Counted from the stretch's first letter, positions 39,851 through 50,091 are shown. The stretch is DNA of 64,000 nucleotides from Sva-07 sp963743825 (GCA_963743825.1 CAVURC010000015.1:124001-188000), one strand, 5' to 3'. Notes: generated from the sequence alone by a model not told the origin. Program-made: numbers and translations.

Positions 39851-42255
39851 ATGACGCACAACGAGATGCAGCGGCCCGGATCGATCCTCGGTACCCGGGT
39901 CCTGCGTACCGAGGACCCCGGCCTGCTCACCGGGAGCCGGAAGTACCTGGCCGATCTCGACCTGCCCGAACAAGCTCCACGCGGTGTTCGTGCGCTCCGA
40001 CGTCGCTCACGGCACCATCACCGCCATCCATGCCGACGACGCACGCACCATGGCGGGCGTCGTCGAGATCCTCACGGCCGACGAACTCGGCGTGGCACCG
40101 CATCACGGATTCGCCATGGTGCATCCCGACTTCGCCCGGCCGCCGCTCGCCGAGGGCACGGTCCGATTCGTCGGCGAGCCGATCGCCGTGGTGCTCGCCG
40201 AGACGTTCGAGCAGGGCGAGGACGCCGCGCAGGCCGTGTGGGTCGACATCGACGCGCTCCCCGCGCTGGTCGACGCCGAGGCTGCACTCGCCGACACGGA
40301 CAACCTGATCTTCCCGGAGCACGGATCCAACGAGGCGCTCGTGATCGTGGACAAGCCGCGCACCGATCTGTCCACTGCCGAGGTGGTCGTGCGCGGCCGC
40401 TACGTCAACCAACGTATGGCGGTCGTGCCGATGGAACCCGACTGCTGCGCGGCCGAGGTCGGCGACGACGGCCGCCTCACCTTCTGGGCGTCGACCCAGA
40501 TGCCCCACGGCCTGCACGGGCAGCTCGCCGACGCGCTGGGGATGGAACCGGCCGACATCCGAGTGGTCACCCCGCAGGTCGGAGGCGGGTTCGGCGGCAA
40601 GGCCGGCATCCACCACGAGTACACCGTGGTCGCCGCTGCTGCTCGACGAACGGGCCGACCCGTGGCGTGGGTGCCGCCGCGCAGCGACGACATGAAGGCG
40701 CTCCCCCACAGCCGCGGCCAGGTGCAGTACGTCGAGCTGGGCTGCACCCGCGAGGGCGATTTCACCGGGCTGAAGGTGCGTCTCGTCGGTGACGCCGGTG
40801 CGTACCCGACCATCGGCGCGTACCTGCCGGGCGGAACCCGGCGGATGGCGCAGGGCACGTACGCGTTCCCGACGATCGAGTTCGACGTGGCCGTCGCCGT
40901 CACCAACACCACACCGATGGGCGCGTACCGGGGCGCCGGACGGCCCGAGGCGACCGCGCTCCTCGAACGGCTGGTCGACCAGGCGGCGCTGGAGCTGGGA
41001 ATCGACCCGATCGAGATCCGGCGCCGCAACTTCCTCGGCGACGACGTGTTCCCGTTCACCACGCTCACGGGCAACACCTACGACTCGGGCCGCTACCTCC
41101 TCCCGCTCGAACGCGCCGCCGAGGCCGCCGGATACGACGAGTTGCGCGCCGAGCAGGCCGAACGGCGGGTGAACGGCGACCATCGACTGCTGGGCATCGG
41201 CGTGGCGGCCTACGTCGAGATCACCGCGGGCGGAGGCGCCGACGAGTTCGGTGCGATCGAAGTCCACGCCGACGGCTCGGCGACGATCTTCGCCGGCACG
41301 CAGTCACACGGCCAGGGACATCAGACCGCGTACGCGATGCTCGTTGCCGACCAGACCGGCATCCCCGTCGACCGCATCACCCTCGTCGACGGCGACACCG
41401 ACCGGGTACGCACCGGCGGTGGGACCGGCGGGTCACGTTCATTGCAGCTCGGCGGGTCGGCCGTGCGCGGCGCCACCGAGGCCATGGTCACCAAGGCCAA
41501 GGAGCTCGCTGCCCGGGTGCTCGAAGCCGACGTCGCCGACATCGTCGTCGACACGGCGACCGGCACGATCGGCGTGGCCGGCGTGCCCGCCCAGGCCATC
41601 GGCTGGGGCGACCTCGCCGCACGTGCCACGCCAGCTCGGCGAGCAACTCGACGGCGAGTTCGACTTCCACCAGGACGGCGCCACCTTCCCGTTCGGAGCC
41701 CACATCGCGGTGGTCGAGGTCGACGCCGAAACCGGCAAGGTCCGGCTGCTGCGCCACGTGGCCGTCGACGACTGCGGCACGGTGCTCGCCCCGCTCCTCG
41801 TGGAGGGCCAACAGCACGGCGGCATCGCAGCGGGCGTCGGCCAAGCGCTGTTCGAGGAGGTCAGCTTCGACGGCGACGGCAATCCGGTGACGTCGAACCT
41901 CGCCGACTACGGCATCCCGACCGCCGCCGAGCTGCCGTCGTTCGAGACACACTCGACCCAGACGCCGACGCCGCTCAATCCACTCGGTGCCAAGGGGATC
42001 GGCGAAGCGGCGACGATCGGCGCCACACCGGCGGTACAGAACGCCGTGATCGACGCCGTCGCCCACCTCGGGGTACGTCACATCGACCTGCCGTGCACCC
42101 CCGAACGGGTGTGGGCGACGATCCGCGATGCCCGAGCAGGCACGCTCGCCGATCCGTGGGTCGAACCGCCCGACATCTTCGCCCGCATCCGTGCTGCTGC
42201 CGACGCCCCCTCCGAAGAAGACGCCGCGGGAGCCGCCGCCGCTGACGGCATCTGA
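39851..42255 (+). CDS. Xanthine dehydrogenase/CO-dehydrogenase-family molybdopterin-binding large subunit (two frameshifts)
   Basis: About 801 codons, the usual size for the molybdopterin large subunit (XdhA/CoxL type). Features are GTRVLRTEDPGLLTG at the N-terminus, VTPQVGGGFGGKAG, MGAYRGAGRPEA and a C-terminal GAKGIGEAATIGATPAVQNAVIDA. The frame changes by one extra base near 39,968 (CCCGAACAAG) and near 41,629 (GCCACGCCAG). The iron-sulfur and FAD subunits that normally accompany it are not next to it in this window. The substrate class is unknown. Confidence 0.82.
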
Positions 42256-42273
42256 CCGCAACGACGGGCGCAG

Positions 42274-43605
42274 TCAGCCCCACGCTCTCCGGGTCCGGCA
42301 CATGTCGCTGCGCCCACCGTCGTGCAGGCGCACGCCGAGTGTCTGATTGATCTGCAGACCGTGGTCCTCGAATCCGTTGATCGATCCCGACATGTACAAC
42401 AACCACACCCGACAGCGCGCCTCACCAACCAGGTCGACCGCGTCATCCCAGTGTCGTTGGAGATTGGCGACCCAGCATCGCAGTGTCTGCGCGTAGTGCT
42501 CCCGGAGGTTCTCGACATCACGAACCTCGAAGCCGGCGTCCTCCATGAATCGCACGGTGTCGGCGACGTCGAGCAACTCGCCGTCGGGGAACACGTACCG
42601 GTTGACGAAACTGCGGCGTCCCAGACGCGAACCACCGACAGCCGAGATGGCGTGGTTCAACAACCTGCCGCCGGGACGGAGCAGGGCGTGCAGGCGCGAG
42701 AAGTACTCGGGCATCCGCTTGACCCCGACGTGTTCGGCCATCCCGATCGATGAGATGGCGTCATACGGGCCATCGTCGATCTCGCGATAGTCCTGGATCC
42801 GGATCTCGATCCGGTCGGAGAGCCCGAGCTGCTCGACCCGGGCGCGCCCGTGGGCGGCCTGCTCTGCGCTGAGCGTGACGCCCACGACATCCACGTCGTG
42901 GTTCGTCGCGGCGTGCAGTGCCATCGACGCCCAGCCGCACCCGACGTCGAGAAGGCGGCGGCGGCTGCTGATCGCGGAGACCGGCGCCGGAGTCGAGCCG
43001 GCGTCCAACCCCAGCTTGCGGCAGATCAGTTCGTGTTTGGCGGTCTGAGCGTCCTCCAAGGTGGTGTCCGCTTCGATGAAACGGGCGCACGAGTACGTCA
43101 TCGCCGGGCCGAGCACCAGCGCATAGAAGTCGTTACCCACGTCGTAGTGGTGCCTCACCACCTGCCGGTCACGGCCGAGAGAGTGACGGACACCTCGCGG
43201 CACCATCTCCTCGGCGGGTACGGGTGGCTTCGTGCCGACGCCACCGAGGGCTCGAACGACTCGGGTCGCGGCCGCAGCAACACGCAGCCTGGCGCTCGCA
43301 TCGAGGTGTCGTGCCGATTGCAGTGCTCGAAGGATCGCTGCGGTGTCACCGATGGCGTCGATCTCTCCGGCGACGAACGCCCGGGACACCCCGAGTTCAT
43401 CGGGCGACCAGAGGAGACGGCGGAGTGCGTCCGGGTTGTTCAGGCGCATCGTGCCGGAAGCGCCGCCATCGAGACGCGAACCGTCCCAGAACTCGAACGA
43501 CACCTGCGGCCGCCCGCCGAACAGCGCGTCCACGAGCGGTTCGACGACGGCTCCGATCGACGTCGTTCCGGTCGCCGTGGGCCCCGGATGGATGGTTGTC
43601 GCCAT
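42274..43605 (-). CDS. cfa: Cyclopropane-fatty-acyl-phospholipid synthase family methyltransferase
   Basis: A 443-residue SAM-dependent enzyme. HHYDVGNDFYALVLGPAMTYSCARF is the classic CFA-synthase region, LLDVGCGWASMALHAA the SAM-binding motif I, and SIGMAEHVGVKRMPEYF and GGRLLNHAIS follow in order. It would transfer a methylene or methyl group to unsaturated phospholipid acyl chains at the membrane. The start is the ATG at 43605. The 3' end faces the molybdopterin subunit convergently, 18 bases away. Confidence 0.88.
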   Translation of the reverse strand: MATTIHPGPTATGTTSIGAVVEPLVDALFGGRPQVSFEFWDGSRLDGGASGTMRLNNPDALRRLLWSPDELGVSRAFVAGEIDAIGDTAAILRALQSARHLDASARLRVAAAATRVVRALGGVGTKPPVPAEEMVPRGVRHSLGRDRQVVRHHYDVGNDFYALVLGPAMTYSCARFIEADTTLEDAQTAKHELICRKLGLDAGSTPAPVSAISSRRRLLDVGCGWASMALHAATNHDVDVVGVTLSAEQAAHGRARVEQLGLSDRIEIRIQDYREIDDGPYDAISSIGMAEHVGVKRMPEYFSRLHALLRPGGRLLNHAISAVGGSRLGRRSFVNRYVFPDGELLDVADTVRFMEDAGFEVRDVENLREHYAQTLRCWVANLQRHWDDAVDLVGEARCRVWLLYMSGSINGFEDHGLQINQTLGVRLHDGGRSDMCRTRRAWG

Positions 43606-43713
43606 GGTCCCTCCCCGAAGTGCTCAGCGACCGCCGTCCCAGGATTCTGCCACGACGCGGGCGGCGTGTGAAGGGGCCTGGACGCCGCCTCCGACCGGGA
43701 CCGGTCACAGGCC

Positions 43714-44721
43714 TCACACGGCGCGGTAGTGCGAGTCGAGCCTCGGCAACGAGCCGCCCTCGACTGTGACCGTGCCATCATCGACGAGCTTGACCAGGTG
43801 GGCGAGCACACTGCGCCGAGCGGGCTTGTGCAGCTCTTTGCGGACGTCGGCGTACAGCACCTCGACCATCGCCGGAATCATGCCGAGCCCACGGCGCACC
43901 GCGTCGAGCACCTGTACTTCTCGTTCGAGCCGATGTTCGATCAGCGCGTCGACGAACGCCGACGGGTTCGGGATCGGCGGGCCGTGCGTCGGGATGGCGA
44001 CGTCGTCACGGCGGCCGGCGACCACCCGCAGCGACTCGAGATAGGCCGCCATGTCACCGTCGGGCGGTGACACCACGGTGGTGCTCCAACCCATCACATG
44101 GTCGCCGGTGAACAACGTGCGCGTCGTCCCGTCGTCGAGCGCGAAGCAGGTGTGGTTCGACGTGTGACCGGGCGTGTGGAGCGCGGTCATCACCCATCCG
44201 TCGGCTGCTGCCACGACGTCACCGGTCGCGGCCGTCACGTCGGGCGTGAAGTCACGATCGGTCGACTCCTCGACAACAGGCTCGCCGTCGGTGTCGCCGG
44301 CCGGTTCGACCACCGGATCGTCGACCACAGGATCGTCGACCACCGGATCGTCGCCGATGTCCCACGCGTCGTCGCCGTGGGGCCCGAACGCGATCGTCGG
44401 GGCGCCGGATTCCGCCGCCAGCCACGCAGCCAGCGGTGAGTGATCGGCGTGGCAGTGCGTCACGAGGATTGCCTTGACGCTGCATCCTTCGAGTGCGGCG
44501 GCGAGCGCGTCACGATGGGCGTCGAGACGCGGACCGGGATCGATCACGACGACATCGCCGCGTCCGTTCCCGTCGCCACCGACGATGTACGTCCCGGTGC
44601 CGAAGTACGTGAACTTCGAGGGGTTCTCGGCGATCACCCGCCGTACGAGCGCGACCACGGGCTGCGAGACGCCATAGGTGAACGACTCGCGGTCGAGGGT
44701 CAGGAACTCCACGGTGTCCAC
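43714..44721 (-). CDS. MBL-fold metallo-hydrolase (LACTB2-like) with acidic repeat insert
   Basis: A 335-residue protein. The metal motif THCHADHS is followed by HTPGHTSNH and FTGDHVMGWSTTVVSPPDGDM, typical of the LACTB2/glyoxalase-II-like branch, with a C-terminal helical domain (ARRSVLAHLVKLVDDG). An unusual acidic insert (DDPVVDDPVVDDPVVEPAGDTDGEP) lies between the first metal motif and HTPGH and is coded by a 15-bp tandem repeat at about 44,309-44,356. The gene overlaps the asparaginase stop by 22 bases, so it is downstream in one operon with it. Confidence 0.85.
   Translation of the reverse strand: MDTVEFLTLDRESFTYGVSQPVVALVRRVIAENPSKFTYFGTGTYIVGGDGNGRGDVVVIDPGPRLDAHRDALAAALEGCSVKAILVTHCHADHSPLAAWLAAESGAPTIAFGPHGDDAWDIGDDPVVDDPVVDDPVVEPAGDTDGEPVVEESTDRDFTPDVTAATGDVVAAADGWVMTALHTPGHTSNHTCFALDDGTTRTLFTGDHVMGWSTTVVSPPDGDMAAYLESLRVVAGRRDDVAIPTHGPPIPNPSAFVDALIEHRLEREVQVLDAVRRGLGMIPAMVEVLYADVRKELHKPARRSVLAHLVKLVDDGTVTVEGGSLPRLDSHYRAV
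44309..44356. repeat. 15-bp tandem coding repeat in the MBL gene
   Basis: The unit GACCACCGGATCGTC recurs about three times with minor change and encodes the DDPVV repeat on the minus strand. Such in-frame 15-mers expand or contract by slippage without breaking the gene. Confidence 0.8.
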
Positions 44722-45644
44722 TCCAACGGCTCGATCCGACCGACCTCACGGCCGTGGCCCAGCACCGGCACCACGGCGCGATCGCGTGCACTCGCCGGTG
44801 CTGCGTCGACGTCGACACCGAGCACCCGCAGCGCCTCGGCGATGACGACCTGGCGGGCGAGGCCCGAACCGTCGGCGATCTTGAACGCTGCCGCACGGCC
44901 GTCGGCCCTGGCCATCACCATCATTCCGGCGGCCCCCTCCTTGGCCATCAGTCCGGGAACCGCTCGCATCCACAGCGTGTCGTCGAACTCCGCGCCGCCG
45001 ACGATGACGGGGTTCGCCCGCATCGACCGGGCCACGGGCGCATCGGTCGAGGCCAACCGGGCGAACGCACCCGCCAACTCGTCCAGCGCGAGCGCATGTG
45101 TGGGCGCACCGCAGCCGTCGACGCCGATGTGGTGCACCACGCATCCGAGGTCGCCGAACGCCGATGCGATCGCCACCTGCAGCGGATGCTCCACCTCGAG
45201 GTAGTTCTCGGTCGGCCACCCGTTGGCGACGCAGGTGGCGAGCATCGCGGCGTGCTTGCCCGAACAGTTCTGCCGCAGCGACGAGGGTTGCGAGTTCGGA
45301 TCACTCAGCGCCGGCGCCGGCGTGTTGCGGAGCTGCGAGTCGTCGAGGCCGTACCGGGCGAGGATCGCCCGGACCGCATCGAGATGCATCGGCGTTCCGG
45401 CGTGGCTGGCGCAGGCAACAGCGAGCAGATCGTCGGGGAGCTCGAGGCCGAGGCCGACCATCGCGTGGGCCTGCATCGGCTTGAGGCACGACCGCGGGTA
45501 CACGACCAGGTGGGGATCACCGACGTGCGCGATGAGCGATCCGTCAGCTGCGAGCGCAGCACCGGCGCCGTGATGCAGCGACTCGTCGAATCCGCTGCGA
45601 GTGGCGACGGCGATCGGTGCGAACGCATCGTCGAAGCGCGTCAC
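44700..45644 (-). CDS. ansA: L-asparaginase II (rhizobial/thermolabile type)
   Basis: A 314-residue protein of the asparaginase II family (Pfam Asparaginase_II, as in Rhizobium etli AnsA). Signatures are YPRSCLKPMQA with the catalytic Ser-x-x-Lys-like motif, CASHAGTPMHLD, NCSGKHAAMLATC and GVDGCGAPTHALAL. It would hydrolyse asparagine to aspartate and ammonia. It overlaps the AI-2E transporter gene by ATGA-type contact at 45641-45644 and the MBL gene at its 3' end, forming a three-gene operon. Confidence 0.87.
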   Translation of the reverse strand: MTRFDDAFAPIAVATRSGFDESLHHGAGAALAADGSLIAHVGDPHLVVYPRSCLKPMQAHAMVGLGLELPDDLLAVACASHAGTPMHLDAVRAILARYGLDDSQLRNTPAPALSDPNSQPSSLRQNCSGKHAAMLATCVANGWPTENYLEVEHPLQVAIASAFGDLGCVVHHIGVDGCGAPTHALALDELAGAFARLASTDAPVARSMRANPVIVGGAEFDDTLWMRAVPGLMAKEGAAGMMVMARADGRAAAFKIADGSGLARQVVIAEALRVLGVDVDAAPASARDRAVVPVLGHGREVGRIEPLEWTPWSS

Positions 45645-46891
45645 GTCGATTCCGTCGCCGGCGGCCGATCCGACGCCCGCTGACTCTTCGGGGGCGGAAT
45701 CGACGTGAGGTGACTGTCGACCACGTCGTACCGATTACCCCATTCACCGATGAACGCCTGCGCCATGGCGGCCGCCGGGAGTGCCAACAGAGCACCGACG
45801 AACCCGAGGAGCGAGGCCCCGGCCAATGCGGCGCCGAACGCCACGGCCGGATGGAGTTCCATCGTGCGCGCCGTGATGCGCGGTGCGAAGAAATAGTTCT
45901 CGATCTGCTGGTACACCACGATGAACACGATGATGATCAACGCGTTCAGTGGCGAGTCGACCAAGGTCAGCAGGACTGGCAGGATGCCGGCAAGGTAGGT
46001 ACCGACCACCGGCAGGAACTGGCTGACGAGACCGACCCACAGTGCGAGCGCGATCGGCGCCGGCGTACCGATCGACTGGAACACGACCCAGTGGAAGAAC
46101 GTCGACAGCAACGCCAGCAACGCCCGCGAATAGAGGTAGCCACCCGTTTTCGTGATCGCCAGCTCCCACGCCTGGAGCACCCGCGCCTGACGTGCCGGCG
46201 TGAGCCGCGAGCAGATGTCTCGACGCAGACGCGGACCGTCAGCGACAAGGTAGTAGGTGAACAACAGCACCGACAGGCCCTGGAAGATCACCGCGACCAC
46301 GGCGAGCGACAACCGCACCGCTTCGTCGCTCTGTGACTTGATGAACTCCTGCACTCGTCCGTCAGGATCGTTGAACTCCGAGACGACGTCCTGTGGATCG
46401 ATGTTGGTGCCGAAGTTGTCGTTCAGGAAGTCGACCGTGTCGGTGATGTAGCGATCCGAGTCGTCCAACAAATCGGCGACCTGGGTGCCCACGAGCGTGC
46501 CGACGGCGCCGACGAAGATCAGGAAGGCAGCAAGGACCCCGAGCAGGATCATGATCGTGGCTCGCCCACGACGCCAGCCACGAGCAGCGAGACGATTGAC
46601 CCCAGGCTCGATCGCCAGCGACAAGAACACCGAGACGAGGATCAGCAGCAGCAGGCTCGACAGGCGATGGAACACGTGGCGGGCGGTGAACGTGAGGACA
46701 TACCCCACCCAGAACACCAGGACGGCCGGAACCACCCAGCGCGGGAGCGTGCGGTCGGTGGCCCGCCGGTTGAATCGGCGCCCAGTGGCATCCGTCGGAC
46801 CCGTGCCGGAAACACCGACCTCGCCCGAGGCGGCAATCTCGTCGGCAGATTCCTCGGGCACGTTCGGATGGTACTCACGGGGCCGTGGCAC
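45641..46891 (-). CDS. AI-2E family transporter (PerM/TqsA-like)
   Basis: A 416-residue membrane protein with about eight TM helices. Typical features are LILVSVFLSLAIEPGVNRL, an extracytoplasmic region after the third helix, LVGLVSQFLPVVGTYLAGILPVLLTL and the QQIENYFFAPRI motif, followed by HPAVAFGAALAGASLLGFVGALLALP. The N-terminal 50 residues are a soluble acidic extension. The family includes quorum-signal exporters, Na/H antiporters and others; the substrate is unknown here. It starts an operon with asparaginase and MBL genes, and its start is 9 bases from the divergent MpaB-like gene. Confidence 0.85.
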   Translation of the reverse strand: MPRPREYHPNVPEESADEIAASGEVGVSGTGPTDATGRRFNRRATDRTLPRWVVPAVLVFWVGYVLTFTARHVFHRLSSLLLLILVSVFLSLAIEPGVNRLAARGWRRGRATIMILLGVLAAFLIFVGAVGTLVGTQVADLLDDSDRYITDTVDFLNDNFGTNIDPQDVVSEFNDPDGRVQEFIKSQSDEAVRLSLAVVAVIFQGLSVLLFTYYLVADGPRLRRDICSRLTPARQARVLQAWELAITKTGGYLYSRALLALLSTFFHWVVFQSIGTPAPIALALWVGLVSQFLPVVGTYLAGILPVLLTLVDSPLNALIIIVFIVVYQQIENYFFAPRITARTMELHPAVAFGAALAGASLLGFVGALLALPAAAMAQAFIGEWGNRYDVVDSHLTSIPPPKSQRASDRPPATEST

Positions 46892-46900
46892 GATGAGTCA

Positions 46901-47740
46901 ATGGACGTGCGGACGTGGCTGGGTGACCAGATCCGTGATCGCGTGGTCGGGCCCGATGCGCCGCAACGCCACCTCGAGCTGTTCGACACCGACGAGCCCG
47001 GGTGGTTCGCCGACGACGCGCCGATCCGTCGCGTGCATGCCGACGCTTCGATGTTCGTCGGCGGGCTCCGGGCACTGCTGTTGCAGTCGTTGCATCCCCT
47101 CGCCATGGCCGGTGTCGCCCAGCATTCCGACTACCGCGCCGATCCGTGGGGACGCCTACAACGCACGGCCGACTTCCTGGCGGCGACCACGTTCGGTCCG
47201 TCATCGCAGGCGCAGCGGGCGGTCGACACCGTGCACCGAGTGCACGAACGGGTCACGGGTGTTGCTCCCGACGGGCGCCGGTACGAGGCGAACGACCCGC
47301 ACCTGCTCGAGTGGGTCCACATCGCCGAACTCGACAGCTTCCTCGCCGCGCACGATCGCTACGGCGAACATCCGCTCATCGGCGACGACCGCGACCGGTA
47401 CGTCGCCGACGCCGCCGTGGTGGCACGAGCCCTCGGTGTGATCGATCCGCCCGACTCCGAGGCGGCGCTTCGCGATCGGATCACTCGATACCGATCCGAG
47501 TTGCGAGGCACCAGTGAGGCGAGAGAGTCAGCGCGCTATCTCCTGGTGCAACCCCCGCTGCCGTTCGCCGCCCGACCGGCGTACGGGCTGATCGCCGCCG
47601 CTGCGGTGGCACTGATGCCGGCGTGGACCAGGATGCCACTGCGCCTGCCGTGGCTCCCGGTGACCGAGACCGTTGCCCTGCGCCCCGCCGGCGAGCTGAT
47701 CACCCGCACGATCCGCTGGGCGATCCCGGCCTCATCCTGA
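46901..47740 (+). CDS. Oxygenase MpaB family (DUF2236) protein
   Basis: A 279-residue protein with the family heme-domain features LLLQSLHPLAMAGVAQHSDYRADPWGRLQRTADFL and the later helical region ending ARPAYGLIAAAAVALMPAWTR. The conserved HP and HSxY motifs and dPxgRL are all present. Relatives include latex-clearing protein and MpaB, which cleave isoprenoid or fungal metabolites, so a b-type heme oxygenase role is likely. The start is the ATG at 46901. Its N-terminus faces the transporter gene. Confidence 0.85.
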   Translation: MDVRTWLGDQIRDRVVGPDAPQRHLELFDTDEPGWFADDAPIRRVHADASMFVGGLRALLLQSLHPLAMAGVAQHSDYRADPWGRLQRTADFLAATTFGPSSQAQRAVDTVHRVHERVTGVAPDGRRYEANDPHLLEWVHIAELDSFLAAHDRYGEHPLIGDDRDRYVADAAVVARALGVIDPPDSEAALRDRITRYRSELRGTSEARESARYLLVQPPLPFAARPAYGLIAAAAVALMPAWTRMPLRLPWLPVTETVALRPAGELITRTIRWAIPASS

Positions 47741-47822
47741 ACGAACGCCACGGCCTGCACGGCCGGGTCGGGACGAACGGCCCTGATCGGCGTGGGGGAC
47801 GGTCGATACCGTTGGCAACACC

Positions 47823-48263
47823 ATGAAGAACTCGACGTTCCCCTCCACGCGCGGCCTCCGCCTCGGTGCCGCACTGGCCGTCGCGGCGCTCGCACTGTCC
47901 GCGTGCGGCAGCGATGATGCGGCCCCCGAGTTGCCGGAGGGCGGTACCGGCAGCGCCTACAACGACGCCATCATCGAATCCGAATCACACGACGAGATCA
48001 TCTTCGTCGAGGGTGGCGAAATGGTCGTCGCGGTCAACTGCGACCCCGCCGAGGGGGGCACGATCGTGACGGTCGTTGCCGAGGGACTCGCTCCGGGCGA
48101 GTACATCGGCACGTTCGACCCGGCCACCGGCGTCGACCTCACGCTGTCCGTCAGCGAGCCCGGTCAGTCGACCACCACGGCGGAGATGACGCTCGACGAG
48201 GACGACTACACCGTCACCTTCGCCGACATCGAAGGCGGCGAGTTCAGCCTCCGCGGCTGCTGA
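47823..48263 (+). CDS. Small secreted lipoprotein of unknown function
   Basis: A 146-residue protein. The N-terminus MKNSTFPSTRGLRLGAALAVAALALSACGSDD is a lipoprotein signal with lipobox LSAC. The mature part is acidic and beta-rich and ends SLRGC, so a second Cys is present at the C-terminus that could pair with NC in VAVNCDP. No family recognised. Its 3' end overlaps the convergent AlkZ-like gene by 20 bases. Confidence 0.75.
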   Translation: MKNSTFPSTRGLRLGAALAVAALALSACGSDDAAPELPEGGTGSAYNDAIIESESHDEIIFVEGGEMVVAVNCDPAEGGTIVTVVAEGLAPGEYIGTFDPATGVDLTLSVSEPGQSTTTAEMTLDEDDYTVTFADIEGGEFSLRGC

Positions 48264-49473
48264 CCGCCGTCGACGCAACAGGCAACGCAACAGCCAACGC
48301 ACCGGCGAGATCGCCACGCGACATCACCTCGACGCCACGGTCGAGGTCGAGCCACCCCGCCATCGAGGCCAACTCGCACGCGAGTTCCGCGGCGACGTAC
48401 GCCTCGTCGATCCCCGGCTCACCGAACGCACCCTGCACGAGGAGCCGGCCGGTCGCCCGATCGGCCTTCAGGTCGACGCGCGCCACCAGTTCGTCGCCGA
48501 GCAGGAACGGCAAGACGTAGTAGCCGTACCGGCGTTTGGGCGCCGGGACGTAGATCTCGATGCGGTACCGGAACCCGAACAACCGCTCGGTGCGATCACG
48601 GCTCCACACGAGTGGATCGAAGGGGCTCAGCAGCGCCCGCGCCGCCACCCGACGCGGCATCGCGGCATCCGGGTGCAGGTAGGCGGGCTTCGACCACCCC
48701 TCGACCGAGGTTTCGATCAACCGGCCCTCGTCGACGAGTTCGGCGATGAGCGGCCGACACGGCGGGTTGCGCTGGCGGTGATAGTCGGTGAGATCGTCGA
48801 ACGTCCCGATGCCGTGGTGCCGCGCTGCCTGCACGAGCAGCTCCTTGCGGGCCTCGATCTCGGGCGGTGTCGGCAACGCCAGCACCTCGGCGGGAATCAC
48901 CCGATGAGCGAGGTCGTAGGTACGCGCGAAGTCGTTCGGGCGACGCACGGCCGCCACCTCGCCGGTGAAGAACAGGTACTCGAGCGCGATCTTTCCGTCG
49001 TCCCAATCCCACCACGTGCCCTTCGGGCCGACACGTTGTTTCAGGTCGCCGGCCACGAGCGGGCCCTCGTCACGGATCCTGATGCGCACCTCGTCGATGA
49101 ACTCCGGGCGCCGATGCCGCAGGTCGGCAACCGCCTTCCACCGGTGCTCGCTGTTCATCGTCCAGCGCAGGTACGGGTGCAGTGCGACCGGCACATGACA
49201 TGCCTCGTGCACCCAGTACTCGAACAGCTCACCGTCGCGGCTGGCGTCGGCAATCAGCGTGCGCGGGTGCGGTCCGAGACGCGCGAACAGGGGCAGCTCC
49301 TGGCTGCGCACGAGCACGTTGACCGAGTCGATCTGGATGAGCCCCATCCGATCGACCACACGCCGGAGATGACGCCGGTCGACCCGACCCGTCGGCCGTG
49401 GGTCGGTGAACCCCTGGGCGCCGAGCGCGATGCGACGCGCCTGCGCGTTGGAGAACTCGGCCGACTTCGCCAC
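48244..49473 (-). CDS. YcaQ/AlkZ-like winged-helix DNA glycosylase
   Basis: A 409-residue protein of the HTH_42/YcaQ family. The QxD-type motif LIQIDSVN, the wHTH repeats, WVHEACHVP and the C-terminal APKRRYGYYVLPFLLGDELVARVDLKADR are family hallmarks. Members such as E. coli YcaQ and Streptomyces AlkZ unhook interstrand DNA crosslinks or remove bulky alkylated purines. No natural-product cluster is visible here, so a general YcaQ-type repair role is more likely than self-resistance. Confidence 0.85.
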   Translation of the reverse strand: MAKSAEFSNAQARRIALGAQGFTDPRPTGRVDRRHLRRVVDRMGLIQIDSVNVLVRSQELPLFARLGPHPRTLIADASRDGELFEYWVHEACHVPVALHPYLRWTMNSEHRWKAVADLRHRRPEFIDEVRIRIRDEGPLVAGDLKQRVGPKGTWWDWDDGKIALEYLFFTGEVAAVRRPNDFARTYDLAHRVIPAEVLALPTPPEIEARKELLVQAARHHGIGTFDDLTDYHRQRNPPCRPLIAELVDEGRLIETSVEGWSKPAYLHPDAAMPRRVAARALLSPFDPLVWSRDRTERLFGFRYRIEIYVPAPKRRYGYYVLPFLLGDELVARVDLKADRATGRLLVQGAFGEPGIDEAYVAAELACELASMAGWLDLDRGVEVMSRGDLAGALAVALPVASTAVSSRGG

Positions 49474-49502
49474 CCGAGCTGCTCTCCTGGTTCTGGCAGA
49501 CG

Positions 49503-50063
49503 TCAGTCGTCGGAGACAGCGATGGTCACGGAGTTGATGACCACGTCGGTCTTCGGCTTGTCGCCGCCGCCGGTCGGGACGCGCTGCATCTCGTCGACGA
49601 TGTCGAGTCCCTTCACGACCTGACCGAACAGGCTGTACGCCGGTGGCAGGCCGACGCCCGACGCACCCGACACGATGAAGAACTGGCTGCCGTTGGTGTG
49701 CGGGCCTGCGTTGGCCATGGCGACCGAGCCGATCTGGTACTCACGCGGCTTGGGGAGTTCGTCCTCGAAGCGGTAGCCGGGGCCGCCGCGACCGGTACCG
49801 GTCGGGTCACCGCCCTGACACATGAAGCCGTTGATGATCCGGTGGAAGATCACACCGTCGTAGTAGTGGTGCAGTGCGAGGAACACGAAGTTGTTGACGG
49901 TGTTCGGCGCCTTGATGGCGTCGAGGGCGATGACGATGTCACCCATCGAGGTCGACAGGGTTGCGGTGTAACGCTTCGAGGGGTCGATCCCCATCTCCGG
50001 AGCGTCGCGGAAGTCCTGCGTCTTGGGCGCGGAACCGTCGAAGGGAGGAAATGCAGTAGCCAT
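49503..50063 (-). CDS. ppiB: Cyclophilin-type peptidyl-prolyl cis-trans isomerase
   Basis: A 186-residue protein. The N-terminal 35 residues are an extension, then TATLSTSMGDIVIAL begins the cyclophilin fold. Key motifs are GVIFHRIINGFMCQGGDPTGTGRGGPGY (catalytic Arg in FHR), MANAGPHTNGSQFFIVSG and YSLFGQVVKGLDIVDEM. There is no signal peptide, so it is cytoplasmic and likely a folding helper. The gap to the upstream ABC operon holds a hairpin. Confidence 0.92.
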   Translation of the reverse strand: MATAFPPFDGSAPKTQDFRDAPEMGIDPSKRYTATLSTSMGDIVIALDAIKAPNTVNNFVFLALHHYYDGVIFHRIINGFMCQGGDPTGTGRGGPGYRFEDELPKPREYQIGSVAMANAGPHTNGSQFFIVSGASGVGLPPAYSLFGQVVKGLDIVDEMQRVPTGGGDKPKTDVVINSVTIAVSDD

Positions 50064-50091
50064 ACCTGCGACCCTATCTGCCCACCCGAAT

